Below are positions 27,120 through 40,867 of a stretch of DNA of 64,000 nt, in pieces. The notes beneath the pieces were generated by a model. The model was not told the DNA's origin. It did no database searches and saw only the letters and a list, made by a program, of their open reading frames with translations. The DNA comes from Spisula solida (taxonomy: Eukaryota; Mollusca; Bivalvia; Venerida; Mactridae): NCBI GenBank assembly GCA_947247005.1, contig OX365952.1:42140722-42204721 (forward strand). The letters are read 5' to 3'. Every line of letters begins with the position of its first letter. The first letter of the stretch is position 1. Made by a program: the position numbers and the translations under genes.

Positions 27120-29899
27120 ATTTGTGATCTACTTATATGGCATATGATGAAGCAACGAAACAAGAGCTGAGCAACATCTTGTTATGAAGCGTTAATACAT
27201 GTATTACTACACACTGTAAATAGCATGGTCTGTTTACGCCTAGAAAATGCAGAAATGATTCCTAATTAACAATGTTCTAGTTCAATGCCATGCCAAATGA
27301 AACAGTGTGGAATTAATATAGGAAATATTATATCAGTTTAAGCATGGGACTACATAACTGAGCGATATTTAGAATAATCATCATGTTTTCTACTGGGTGG
27401 GGGAACATAATTTAAGCTCTCGTTGCTACCTCGCAGTGATCAATATTAATCGTTTGGCAGAAACAACAAAGAGACTGCTTTTATTGAATGTTCATAACAA
27501 TCCAGCTTTTCCGTCCCGAAGCCATCAAACCGAGACTGTAATGCGAAACATGAATACAAAATCTTTTTCCCAACATGCTTTAGCATACATTGAATAATAA
27601 AAATGTAATTCCAATTTGGCGGTGGGAGGTCGAGCATGTACATGATGTTATGAATATGATATCAATATTAACACCATCACCAGCATTGTACGAAATGGAA
27701 AGGTATGGAAATACCGTTAGAAAGTCCATTATGCTGTATTCATTAGTTCCTTTCACCAATTATCAACGTTGAATGCCTCTCAAAGCCAAGGCTGGTGACA
27801 TGAAATGGTCGACTTCTAGCAAACATCAACACATTAAGGCAAAAATCAGTAGAATTAATATCTATCAAATATTGCATTAAATAACTACATTTTGATTTGT
27901 TAGACCTCTATTAATTCAATAACATGAAACAGAATAATGTTTCTTCATTAATAATAATTGATATCCTACTGTGACCAACTAGCAGAAACAAATAAGTTAT
28001 TCTTCTAATTAAACCTGTAACAACCTACTTCCAATATTTGAATCATAACATAGATCAATGACACTGACTCCAAGGTGCTGTTCATTCAATTTATCACTCA
28101 ACATACTGAGATCAGATGACCTCAAACAACAGCCAAATTGGCAAAGGCTCTATTGCAGTGTTATGCCATCTTCAAAATGTTTGTTTCCGACCCTAAACAT
28201 TTGCTGCAACCTGTAATATTTTTATGGCAATGGATTTTTGTGCTATTTTTACACATTTTGCTAGTGCAGTAACTGTTGCTCAATCCCTCATTCTATAGAT
28301 CTATGATTGGAACAAATATGGTCCTATCTTACCAATGCTGTTGATTTTATTGTGGAGGGGCATGTATAAGAAAACATACAATATTTATTGCAGGCCTAAT
28401 TAAATCCCATAATCAATCATATTAATTGAAGTGGTAGCAAACCAATTATTACATAATAAAACTAATGATAACAATAAAACCATTAATCATTGTCTGTGAC
28501 AGTATAAGCTTCCATTCCTTACTGTAAACAATATAATTATTGTTTTTACAAGATTAAATGCTAATAAATGCAATGTAATTTGCATTCATATGGAATATTG
28601 TCATAAAGACGTTTTTACAACTGTTCTTTATGATAGAAGGAAACCAATTTGAGAGCAAATAAATGTAAACAAAATGCTGAACTATTGATTGATTAACAGA
28701 ATTGACCTGTGACTGATTTAACTTCTAGAATATATTCGTGGACACTCCCCCCCCCCCCCAAGACAATAATAACCATTGTTTGTTGTTGACAACACTTTAG
28801 TTTAATGAACAGCTAAAAATACCTACATGGATGGATGGTGTTGGAGCGCTTAATGAAGAATGGTGACGGAATATTCTAATGTCTCCGCCATCCGGTCAAT
28901 TCTATCGATCATATTGACATAATCACTATCATAATAAGATAATAGAACATAAATGTACAAATTAATTGAATGCTGTAATGGAAATTAGTATTATTTTCGT
29001 TAATTTGTATCTCTCAGATTCAAATTTGCAAGTCAACTTTTATAAAAGACAAATATTGGCAACTTCTTGAACACAGAACTGATATTTACAACAAATCCTT
29101 TACATACAGTAAATAACATTTTCCAGACAAATTTTATTTAAAGGTTTAGCAAATGAAACTTTTACGCAAATTTTAGCAGTATTTCTACCTTATATTGACA
29201 ACATTTAGGTACGAAAAGTTCACAGAGTAATGTATTGGAGGAGGTTATGGAAATGTAAGGACATGATATTGTTCAATAAGGAAAAGAAATTGAGGAAATC
29301 GTAGACAGCGCAATTACAAGCATAAAGATGCCAATCGCGTAAGATGCAAACCGAGCCAATATCGGTCTCTTTTAGATTTTCAATCAAGTTTTCCTATATC
29401 TCATTTTGCCAAGCCGACGATAAATGGCTGTTTTTGATCCCAGGGATGCTTAGTTGACGGGATAACAAATCCATTATATTACAAACAGCGTGGCAATATC
29501 CGAGAAAACAGTCTCATTCGCACTCGGTCACATCAAGACGAGATTGAACAGTTCAAATATATTGATCTACTTTATGAGAGTATCATCTTGGAAAACATCA
29601 ATGTCATCGGGAGATTTTGTTTTGATCCAATACACACTTGCTGACCTATAGCAAAACTTCCATTTCTGTCACAAAAACATGGACTGAATACAGCATATAT
29701 ATGATTAATGTGAGTCTAATTCACCACCACTCCGATTCTGGTGCCATAAATGCTATTAATATTTCCTATAAATACTACCTTCCAGACTCAACCTTTGACA
29801 CAAACAAGGAGTCAGCATTTTTTACGGTAAACATGATTTAATTGACAAATATTTTCCTCCGATTGTGTAATATAAAATGTTTACATTCTCTGAGGGATG

Positions 29900-30140
29900 G
29901 GTCTGAGAAATCTATGTGTATCCTAACACCGGGCCAATCAATCCTGCAACTAGTAGCCAACAATCTAGCGAAATAAAGCTTGATGGGAGGAAAGTGTGCT
30001 CTGCATGGGACTTCTTCTTCCACTGTTGATGCAGGGACGACAAAGGCAGCATACTCATTATCATATGAACCCACAACCTTGTCCAGAGCTCTACTAACTC
30101 AGAAACCAGTCCTGTTATGAGTAAAGTCTCCAAAGTCACT
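29900..30140 (-). mobile_element. Possible degenerate tRNA-derived SINE
   Basis: On the minus strand, TTAGTAGAGCTCTGGACAAG is followed by GGTTGTGGGTTCATATG. The latter resembles a Pol III B box after a damaged A box. GC is slightly above the background. The two overlapping open frames here have no other coding support. The call is tentative. Confidence 0.35.
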
Positions 30141-30919
30141 ACTTTACACTGAGGTTCTTAAAATGTGCAGGGTTCTAGGCATATAGCTTGATAGTGTTTC
30201 TAAGACACATAGGTAAGAATTGATTATTGTCATTTTTAATAGGATGAACTTTTTTGTAGATATACCAGCAAAATTTAATGTTCTAACAAATACTAGGATA
30301 TGTTATTTACCTTAATGTCAATATTTAATTGATCTAAAATAGTACATAAACTGATTAAAACCATCTACATAACTTCATAAGACGATTTTTCACTTGTCTG
30401 AGCAAATGGTGTTAAAATTAGTAAGGGGAGTAACTCTGTATTTTCATGACATGGCTAAATTCCATACAGCAGTTCAAAGTCCGGATTTTTTGCAACACTT
30501 AACAGGAATTTAACCACTTTATAACAAGAGGCTAGTTAAATAATGGTTATAATTCTTTTTGAACACCATAGGACTAGATAGAATATTATGAGAGATTTGC
30601 TTGTGGTCAATTGAAAGGTATCCATTTCTACTTCAAAAACAGCGCATGACGATGATTGTCTCAATAAATAGGTTTAATTTTGAGGATAATCACACTGGGG
30701 CCTCAGGGTATGATCGGTATTTCTATACCATATAGTAATGTTACAATGAATTTAGATCAATGAAAGTACGGATGAACTATACCAGACGTATGGACCCAAT
30801 CATTAACCACAAATTACCGCCTCTAATAAGGGCATTACACCAGTGATGTCCGTAAATGACTAGCTCCGAGACGAATAGGTTTTCATTGGTCGAATGCTTG
30901 TGTCGAAATTAAAGCTTTC

Positions 30920-30922
<3 letters not shown>

Positions 30923-30960
<38 letters not shown>

Positions 30961-30961
30961 A
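30923..30961. repeat. (GA)n microsatellite
   Basis: About 15 uninterrupted GA units followed by GGGAGAGA. Confidence 0.97.
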
Positions 30962-32161
30962 GTATTCTAGTCCTATAATCAAATAGATTTCACTCATTCC
31001 TATAATCAAGTAAATATCTTCACCTTTGAACAAATTTCACCGACACATTTTAACTATAAATAATTGTACTCGTAACCGTATCAAACTGACTGAAAATAGA
31101 TCAGATGAAAAATATCATTTCGGTCGGTTTTTAATGAATTAATGTTTATGACAGAGAATCCGCAATTTTTAGAGGATTTTTATAAGGTATAAATGAAGGG
31201 TTGTTTTATGCGGTAAACGACTTAAATACATGACTTAAAGGTTTGTACACGAGACACAGCTACTCTGAGGATGTTAAAATCACTCAGATGTTGGTAAACT
31301 TGTTCAGCAATCTAAGCATAAAATAGGAAACATCTTATGTAACCCAAATCATCTGTTACGATATCAGGAAAATGTGGAAAAAATATTGAGTAAATCTTGA
31401 TGAAATTACTCCACTGACAAAATAGCATTAACAGGTACCAATAATGCAATTACAACAAACCAGATTTTTTCTACGGAAATTAAGCACACTCAATCATCAC
31501 ACGACTTATCTATTTTGTTACTCAATCAGGCATATATTGACATGTGGTCTATTTACATATCAACACTTAGGTGGTGCAATATTGGTGTATATATATGTTA
31601 TAGGTACATGTGGTAGTTAGTTACAATACTTATGCATGAGTTCTGTAATTGATATTCCTGCTGAATGAATTTAGAGTTTCGATGGGGCAATGAACATACT
31701 GGAAGGTTTATCTACAAGGACTTTGTTGTCTACTGTGACCTTCTGGCTCATCCATTTGTGCATTGTTTGTTATTGTTCGTTGTGCTTTAGAACCATTTTT
31801 TTTCAACAATTTTACAAACAGCATAATATAGTCATGATAACAAATCTTAATTGTCGTCGGCTTAAATTTGTTATTTCTGTTGTTGTTTTGACTCGGTAAC
31901 TATGGTAATGTGATAAAAAGAATCCACCACTCGTTGTCTTTGTGATCAACATTTCTAAAACTAAAACAAAGGCTTGCTTAATAACTGGTGTTTTCTAGAA
32001 TCGTTTAAGAAATGCTGATCTCCATAGACGACTCATGACGTATCCTAAATTTATTACAGGCTTTAGCTTGAAGAATATATCTCTTCAATCAACAAAATAC
32101 TAATAGTAAGTCTAGGATACCATGCAACTTTTTTAAGAGGATCAGCAATTTATAAATTAGA

Positions 32162-32373
32162 TACTGCAAAATCATTAATTTTCGTGGGGGATTAAATTTC
32201 GTGGATGTCGTGGTTCACCTTCAACCACGAAATCAAATCCCATCGAACAATAATTTTAACCCTTGTTTTTATTACCTTAAATGCAAAATCCACAAATTAA
32301 CGTCCCATCGAAATGGTATTTTTTACCAAAACCGCGAAATTTCGCCCCATCGAAATTAAATGATTTTACAGTA
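32162..32373. mobile_element. MITE family C, intact copy (212 bp)
   Basis: Inverted termini read TACTGCAAAATCATTAATTT on the left and TACTGTAAAATCATTTAATT on the right (as reverse complement). They continue into TTTCGTGGGG / TTTCGATGGGG. The interior repeats CACGAAAT / CCATCGAA words. Related pieces lie at 36415, 42669 and 53527. Confidence 0.88.
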
Positions 32374-35148
32374 ATACAGTTCTAATAGTATATTAACACT
32401 ACTGGAACTATCCAATATTAAAACACAAAGTGTATCACAAGGTTAATCTTAATATCACATAATCTTAATATCACATAATCTCCTATCAACTAAACAATCA
32501 ATTGCTAAGCAGGAACTAGATATTGTTTATCAGCGTGAAATAATTACATAATACAAGAGAAAAGCATAGGTTTTACAAATAAGTAATGATATAATCAGAG
32601 AGTAATATTAACCAGTAACTTATATGTCAAGTAATCTAGCCTAGCGATCACACCCATCAGGGTTCACAATCATAAATAGGTCTGAGAGATAAATATCAGT
32701 AAGTCCAATATACCAGCAGTAACAGTATTTTATAATGTATAGTAAATTCTACGTAGATGTATACACAAAGTTGTTTAATCCTTTACTCCATATATCTAAA
32801 CATCGATCTGACATAAGGGATGGACCAGAATTTCGTGCGCAGATTTTTGAGACAAATATCAAGAATGATCTCCCTTGATCAAGTATCTTGTTAATTTCAT
32901 TTCTGCCACTGGATTGTCTCCCCTATATACTAATTATTAGAAAAATAATTGACCTTATGACGAGGCAGAGATAATAACATCGATCCAGGATGTTTGACTA
33001 TGAACCAGATTTGGACATGACTGTCCATTCTGAAATGTGGACATAATTAAAACACTTTCTGACATGCTCAGCAATTTGTTATTTTAATTTTTGAACATGG
33101 CCAACCGTACTTGAAACCAGTTCTGGTTCCATGATTATTAAGCTTTTTTCATCCTCAACTCAATTTCATCCTCAACTCAATTTCAAACTTTAAATTTTCC
33201 AACAGTAAAATGTCTCATAATTTACTGAAACTTTTAGATTACATGGATAGGGGAGTGATATTTTCTGGTATAGTAAAGATTATTTAATTGTTGGACTTTC
33301 TAGGAGCTCAAAATTTTAATCAAGTCACAAAATGTAATTATTCACAAATGTATCCATTACGGCTGATTTTAAATATTTAAATACCACATACAGACATTTG
33401 ATATAGAACTTATAGTAGCTCTATCTTAAAATCGAATGTATATTTATTTAAAGGCACCAATCTATTAACTGCTGCCATTTTGTTTTATTAACTTTGAAAG
33501 GTTACTCAAGTGCAAACATATATATTAATCAAGTTAAGGCACAAACTAGGACAAATTAATAATTTCTTATTAATTTAATGCATCAATTAAGGTTATTTAC
33601 AGCGTTTAGCCGAGCTGAAATATATAAAATCTGAGCTGAAATATATAAAATCCATGTAAGCCAGATGAATTGTATTTTGTAAGCATCTAATAACCATGAA
33701 GATATAACTCGAACTGCTTTGATGAACTTTTGGGAACGAAAAGGCATGATATTTCTGTTACCATTTTCTGTTACAATGTTCTAAAAAAACACTGTCTCCC
33801 ATCCTTTAAGAAGATCAGGTATAAAAGTCAGAAAGCAGATAGATAAAAAACTATCGAATAACCTTAAGTTTGAAATTTACAGTACATTAATGTGAAAACA
33901 AATGATTTAGTTTTACATCGAACAAAGTCATATTGAATGCTAGCTGTTTCCATGGATTCTTGACATTAAAATACTGTTACTTTGAAACCCAGTTGTGATT
34001 AAGGAGCAATTTCCAGACTTTGACCTAGCTTAAAATTAACTCTATTGTTAACATTCATTATGCAGGAATCATCAAAGCGCAGGTTTTAATGAAGAGGTAT
34101 TAAATACTACACAAGAATTAGTAACTTTAGACAGCTGTTTTAAATGGTAGCACAATTTATACAAGCAACATTCAAAACACAAGCAGGTGAATTTCTAGTT
34201 AACTGATACGCTCGGAAAACTTCAAGCATGTAAAACAATTGAGCCAGAAACCATATGGATTAAAACAACATATGAAACCCCTAAAAGGGGATAGCCACCT
34301 AATATAACCTATTCGGTGACCCCAGAATACCACTTGCAGTTATCGGGGACCATCCTAATATCATATTATTTTCGCAGATGGTGTTTTATTACAATATAGC
34401 TACAGTACATCACAATGACTTATTCCTCTTAATAATAACAATCCCATCGCTGCTTAATCATCTTTACTAATTTGCATACGCCCATTAATACATCCCAGCA
34501 TGCAATTTATTTCAAATTTGTCGGCCATTTTAAATAAAGTTATCAATCTTTAAAATCTGAGAATCTCTACTTTCAGTAATTCGACAAATATGGTCACAAA
34601 GTTTGGCTTTCAACGACAATAAACGTCTTGTAGTTGAACTAATTCTTCACCAAATTGACGGTTTAAGGTTTCTAAACGAGGCAACCGACTGACAAAGCGG
34701 TAATTTTTTCATCATTAAAATCGCAGCAAGTTTTTCATTAAAAATGATCTCATTTTCGTTATAGCATGATAATTTCAAACCAAAGGGTTAAAATGTTCCA
34801 TAGCCACAACTGGTATAGAATATGTATATAATTTCAACAAAGGTGGATTGTAATTGAAATGCACAAGGGTGGAAGGGAATTTAAAACTGACGGGATGATA
34901 CGGAAAATATAGCTTGCTTGTCCTTACTTATATTTCTTAAATTACGTTACTGAGCTTAAATGACACCACAAAAATGTCAAGTCAAAAACATGACACAAAA
35001 ACTTGCTTGGTAATGGTTCGGTTTACAGGATCTGTAATTATAGACCCTTTACTCTATATAACCCTCAATCCATCTATCTGTCATACCTTGACCAGATAGC
35101 ATGTATAAACTATCTCTATACAGATTATTGGAAATAATTGAAACTATG

Positions 35149-35310
35149 TCCCTTTAAAATGCAATTATGCTGGCATGTCCCTTTAAAATGCAATTTTGCT
35201 GCACGTTTCCCTTTAAAATGCAATTTTGCTGCACAAGTCCCTTTAAATGCAATTTTGCTGTACACGTCCCTTTAAATGCAATTATGCCGGGCATATCCCT
35301 TTAAAATGCT
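35149..35310. repeat. 30-32 bp tandem repeat, about 6 copies
   Basis: The unit core is TCCCTTTAAAATGCAATTWT followed by a short variable GCTG-rich spacer. Two units lack one A. It ends with TCCCTTTAAAATGC at about 35310. Confidence 0.92.
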
Positions 35311-35686
35311 AAATTTCTAAAATGCATGTATAAATGATAACGCACACATATTGACATGTGCACAGCAGACAGATAAGATTGTGAGATATAATGCTGCAGT
35401 ATAATGTTGCAGTTTTATGCCTAATAAATGTATTTGGTGCATTTAACACTCAAAATTTCTAACTCTGCAAATAGCACGCTTTTAGATGCATAAAAATGTT
35501 GATTACTTGTTGGGGATTTTTTGTATGAAATTTGTGGGCAATTCAGATCTCAACCAAAAAAGTAAACCACAAAGAAAAATTTAATTAATTAAATGAATCT
35601 ATTTTCTTCTTTTTAAAAGTGTGATCCAACAACTTTTATACCTATGAATACAAAAGAAAATTTTTCACAAAACATTATTACTGAAG

Positions 35687-36153
35687 CAGTGTAGCAATAC
35701 CACGTGACAAAATACTACAGTCCAAAGTAGAATTTTGTAAACAAAACCTCCACTTGGAGAAGAAAAATAGGCGTAACTATTTTATTTCTTCACCAATTTC
35801 TATGAAATATAGAGCACGCTAAGGGAAAAAATATAAGGTTTCCGCGATATATTGTATATCTCTCCGTAGTTTTGCCGTTTTTTCAATTACCCTGTGAAAC
35901 CTTGGAAAAATTGCGTGTGAGAGCGGACTACAGTCTCAAGCATTTTCGTTTCCCTCGTAATATCTACTTCATACGTGATTGAAGAGTCATATTTACACCT
36001 TCTGGGAACACCAGGGGCTATTTCGCAACCAACAAATACAGAAAGTAACAATGCATGACATTAATATGACATTTTCCTTTTATTTGCAATTATGACTACA
36101 GTCCCAAGAACAAAAATTTAGACTACAGTTCAAAGCTGTTTTCATAATTTACC
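35687..36153 (+). repeat. Left inverted arm of the 4.1-kb foldback element
   Basis: 467 bp collinear (inverted) with 39310-39776, with scattered substitutions only. The outermost 160 bp also align with the arms of the 421-bp element at 52298 and with 15265. Confidence 0.92.
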
Positions 36154-36414
36154 ATAATACCAAGCAACATGTCATCCATTGAGCGTGGACACTTTCGTTT
36201 ACCATAAAAAACTATTTATGAACATGCATTCAAATTTGGTTGATTCAACATGGCCTCCACATGTTTAATCGGTATCATTTGGGCTCAGTCGATCAAGGCA
36301 TCTTTACAGATAAAAACATTCCTAGATGGTAATAATAGTTTTTTTTCTTCAATCATGGTATTGTGAAGCGCAATAGAATATGTCGTAATAATTTTGCGCT
36401 AAATAAATGACATA

Positions 36415-36627
36415 TACTGTAAAATCATCATTTTTGAAGGGGGTTTAATTTTCGTAATTTTCGCTGTTGAACTCGACCACAAAATCTAGTCTCCACGATT
36501 AATCGACCTCTCAAATTCAGACATGTTTTACCTTTTTGTGTTCTGTAATCCACGAATTTACGACTCCATGAACATGCATTTTTATCAAAATCCACGAAAT
36601 TTAATACCCGAAAATACGTGATTTTTT
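36415..36627. mobile_element. MITE family C copy nested in the foldback element
   Basis: It starts TACTGTAAAATCATCATTTT and ends near AAAATACGTGATTTTT. The interior has the family C words CACGAAT and CCACGAAATTT. The 67-residue minus-strand open frame here is only the repeat. Confidence 0.7.
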
Positions 36628-36656
36628 TCATTATTTATATTTGGGTCTACCACAAG

Positions 36657-38036
36657 TATACTGACGTCAAGAAAAAAACACTACATTGAAAAAAGTAAAT
36701 AACGTTTTAATTTTCCAAACTATTCCCGTGATTATTGACAGACCATAGTTTAGCTAAGAACGCACAGGTCTGCCGAAGCAAAAAAGTAATCCCGATCTGG
36801 TCCAGATGTGCTGAAGTATGGTATGACGCACGATTCGCACGAGCATCCCGAGCTCCTTTACCAAGTGGCATTTCCGTTGGTCGATAAAAGGGCAGTTATA
36901 TGCTGAAGTTGGTTTACAATGTGAAGTTCACAAGGACATTTACAAAATGAAAGCGATTTAAATATCTCGACTAAAAAAGGGAAATCGAGCACGGGTTTTT
37001 TGAATGCTGGAAAGTGGAATTTCTCAAATTGAAGTCGTTGAACGTTTTGTTGCTTCAAAATAAATTATCGCCAGATTTATTCTTTGCGTAAATGTCACTA
37101 GGAGCTTATCAGATAGGTCCCGCTCTGATGCACCGCCTGTGACCTCTATACAAGACGTTTATATCCGTTAATGGAGAGGTTGCGATGCGAATGTGTACGC
37201 CTACGTGTACGTGTAGTTACCCGTACATGTATACATACGCGTTGCCATTAAAATTGGTCTGCGAAAGATAACATGTGCTTGTAACATCACATGCCAGGGG
37301 TAGCATGATTTCTTCGTGAATCGATAATGATTGTTTATATAAACTCAATGAAATCATTGGCGATGAATTATTGTGTTTCCCGTGCATACGCATACCTGTG
37401 CGGCATAGTACACACTATACTTTTGTCTGTCACACGTCGGTTACTTGTAGAAATTACACATACCTGGATGACGAAATACTCAAAAGTGGTAGTCACGTAC
37501 ACGTTACATGTTAACTTTCGCAACCTCTCTAATGTCACCCGCGTGTTCGCTTGACAACGGCACATCTGATTTTTTCTCATGTGAAAAGTAATTGTGGTCT
37601 GGCTGTGATGTTTTATTTGTCATGTAGTACATTCCTATGGAACAAACGTGGGACGTCCTTGATAGTCGTTTATGTCAGTTTTTACGTCAGCTACGAAACG
37701 TTTAAAGCCATTACATCTACTCTAAACATTAGGCGTATACACACTTTCTCAAGGTACGTGCTGTTTAACTTGTGTTGATCAATTTATTAGGCGAAGATTG
37801 CCAGCAGTTGTCGCAGGACATGAAGGGCATACGTGATACTGACGTTTTGGATAGGGTAATGTTTTTGTATCGTACTTTTGCACATATCAATGACGATAAT
37901 TTCATATGAGAATTTGCAGACATGTTTGCACATCTCTATATTTTAGTCTCAGGGAATAAATTATATTTTTCTATCCTAACGTATCGAATATCCGAACATA
38001 TGGGTAGGTGTAGCGTCTCTTTTTGACGTCAGTATA
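36657..38036. mobile_element. Nested 1.38-kb segment with TATACTGACGTCAA inverted termini
   Basis: A 14-bp perfect inverted repeat TATACTGACGTCAA occurs at 36657-36670 and, inverted, at 38023-38036. The enclosed sequence is visibly richer in GC and CpG than its surroundings and holds short open frames on both strands (37327-37554, 37551-37778, 36858-37058). I cannot assign these to any family. It may be a second transposon inserted in the foldback element, or its cargo. TA at the ends would suit a TA target site. Confidence 0.5.
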
Positions 38037-39309
38037 TATTAATGAACTGTATCTAATGTTCCAAATGTCCCATGCACTATAAGTGGCATGGTTTCCAGAG
38101 ACTGAAGCATATATGGAATAGTTTTAAAAAATCTGAATATGCATGTAAATTTTTTAAATGAAACATTACCTTTCTACTGACAGCAATGTCCATCCTAGTA
38201 CTTATGTCGTGGCACGGGCGACTAATTTAGCTATATTTTTAAACATAAACCAAAGCACAAAACATAAACATCTTACCAACGTCGTACATGCAACTAATGA
38301 ATAACATAAGATAAAAAGATTATTAAGAATGTCATTATATCAGTATTATGACTTCGGGTAAGTCATAAGACAATTTGTGAAATCGGGAGGAATCGGGAGA
38401 ACTTCAGCTGAGTTTCCGATTTTATGTGTCACTCCAACTGTTTCGGGGTTGTACTGCCGACGACTGAACTCATAAGATTCACCGGGTAAGTTTTTGGAAG
38501 TCTTGATACATTTAGTGTTATGTGGCGGATAATTGTTCGATATTCACTAAAAGGTAGTCCTCTGACCAGCCCCGACCGAGCCACATGTGTAAAATGTCCG
38601 ACTTTTACATACATTTTGTATTTTCAATAAAAAGATGAAAAGCATTGTTACGGATAGCAACTGCCTTACAGTATAGTTCTTTCTTTTTTCTCCTGCAAAC
38701 CTACTGAAAACCAATCAACGACCTTCCTTACTTACTCAACTGTGTCACTTCACGGTTTAAACGTGCATAAGTCACCTTACCCGTGTCGACATGACATACC
38801 ACGTGGTATGTTGCGTAATTAAAGGTTAAGAAAACAAAGACAAAATTGTCAACACAAAGTAAAAATAAAACAACTGTAAGTATTTATGTTTTGACCGATT
38901 TTACCGTGAGTCAAATTTCCAGGATGGTCCGTTAAAATCAGTCAAACAATAAAATGAGTATGGTTGTTTTTAACTTTGAGTTGCCAGATTATTTGCTTGC
39001 GTTCTCAGCCAGAAATTAAGTCACGTACCTCGAGGTATGTCCACACTGTTTAAGTTACATTCTATAATTCACAGTGAATACCAATGGCACCGTCAAATAT
39101 TTAATTTAGATCAAAAAGCAAATACACGTATGGAAATTACTCAAAATTACCCCACACAAGATTAATATCAATAACTTCATGTATAAATTTTAAACTATTG
39201 TTAGCCATGTGCGTGCTTGTGTTCTTAAACATGGTATAATCTGTTGTTACAAATTGAGTGTTATGTTAACAAAAATTGCATCAGGAGCGACATGTTCCTT
39301 GGTACATAG

Positions 39310-39776
39310 GGTAAATTATGAAAACGGCTTTGAACTGTAGTCTACATTTTTGTTCTTGGGACTGTAGTCATAATTGCAAATTAAAGGAAAATGTCATATT
39401 AATGTCATGCATTGTTACATTCTGTATTTGTTGGTTGCGAAATAGCCCCTGGTGTTCCCAGAAGGTGTAAATATGACTCTTCAATCACGTATGAAGTAGA
39501 TATTACGAGGGAAACGAAAATGCTTGAGACTGTAGTCCGCTCACACACACAATTTTTCCAAGGTTTCACAGGGTAATTGAAAAAACGGCAAAACTACGGA
39601 GAGATCTACAATATATCGCGGAAACCTTATATTTTTTCCCTTAGCGTGCTCTATATTTCATAGAAATTGGTGAAGAAATAAAATAGTTACGCCTATTTTT
39701 CTTCCCCAAGTGGAGGTTTTGTTTACAAAATTCTTCTTTGGACTGTAGTATTTTGTCACGTGGTATTGCTACACTG
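39310..39776 (-). repeat. Right inverted arm of the 4.1-kb foldback element
   Basis: Inverted copy of 35687-36153, ending GTGGTATTGCTACACTG and followed by the TGAAG duplication. Confidence 0.92.
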
Positions 39777-40867
39777 TGAAGTCACCCTGACTTTTTCACA
39801 AATTCTGGAAACCAATCGTACAATGTATACATAAGAACCCAAACAAGCCTTCTACATATTTACATGCTATATACACCTGTTTTTCCCCATTCCCTTACAT
39901 TTCTTTATTAAATTTTGACATCATTTATTTTTTTTTATAACCCTAGAGCAATAACAACTACGTATCAAACACATTTCTATGGTTACGTAATAATATAAAT
40001 CTTATAAGTAACCAAACAGTGAGCATTTTGCGTAATTTTATTGTCCACACGCCCTATGAGTGGTAGATTAAGATAGGACCCATTTGATTGGCTGATACAC
40101 AATGTTCTCCACAGCATTACGTCAAAAATTATGTTTCCTGGCAGCATTTGACAGCGAGAATGATCTCGCAAATTGTTTCGAACTAAATAGACACCCTACA
40201 GAAACGGCATGTTACACTAGCGATATATATATATGTGTTTTAGGTATATACTAAAATTGCTCAATTACATTCATATCTGTATCTTGCCCCCCAGGCATTC
40301 TGTCAAGATTTCATAGTTTCGAGTTTCCGACCTACCGCTTCACACGAATATGTTTCTAGAACTATTGAAGAAAAATTGTGGAAGATAAAACGAAAGTGAG
40401 CCTTGTGATTTTTCTTTGATGAATCCAATCATTAGCTGAAATGTTGCCATTTTTACATGGGAATTCAGGCGATTATGTGGAAACAATGTACCGGAGGGTG
40501 AAAACAGTTAATATATAAGATTCTTAGCAATATAGGAATAACATAGAGAGCAGCTGTAGACTATTCATACAGACTATAACCTGATTAAATGATGATTAAA
40601 TGGCTACTAATTAAAATAGTAACAGTGTGTGGTAGTGGTCAACATATGGCAAACGATTTTACCAGGTATTAACAATTTAACAACCCTGTTTTGAATCTTG
40701 GAGATTGAAAGCAAAATAAATGTAAGATATTTATGCTAAATTTTAGCACTTTGTTAATTAATTTAATGCTCCTATGTTGCTTCATCACAATAGATATAAG
40801 AAATAGCAACATGATAATAACGATCTGCCAAAAAAATGATGTATTCCAGTCACATAATTTTGACACT

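Larger units (their letters stand above)
35687..39776. mobile_element. 4.1-kb foldback transposon with 467-bp inverted arms
   Basis: The element is 4,090 bp and begins and ends with CAGTGTAGCAATACCACGTG in inverted orientation. The arms (35687-36153 and 39310-39776) are equal in length and nearly identical. It is flanked by TGAAG at 35682-35686 and 39777-39781, a 5-bp target duplication. Each arm carries four copies of an ACTACAGTYYMAAG motif (left arm at 35714, 35927, 36095, 36122). The 3.15-kb centre has no recognisable transposase. It contains a nested family C MITE and a nested inverted-repeat segment. A CAG start with 5-bp duplications could fit a hAT-type element using 5-bp sites or another superfamily. 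The terminus alone does not decide. Confidence 0.9.

Noticed and set aside
29838..30139. Overlapping minus-strand frames as a possible exon
   Set aside because: No splice sites in matching phase were seen, and the sequence resembles a degraded tRNA-derived SINE.
35682..35700. RAG/Transib-type heptamer at the foldback ends
   Set aside because: At the right end the junction with the target duplication spells CACTGTG by chance. The terminus itself does not follow the CACWRTG pattern, so the 5-bp duplication alone is not enough.
37327..37778. Two consecutive plus-strand frames within the 4.1-kb element as a possible transposase
   Set aside because: They are short, overlap minus-strand frames of equal quality, and show no recognisable catalytic motif. 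They are kept only as part of the nested segment.
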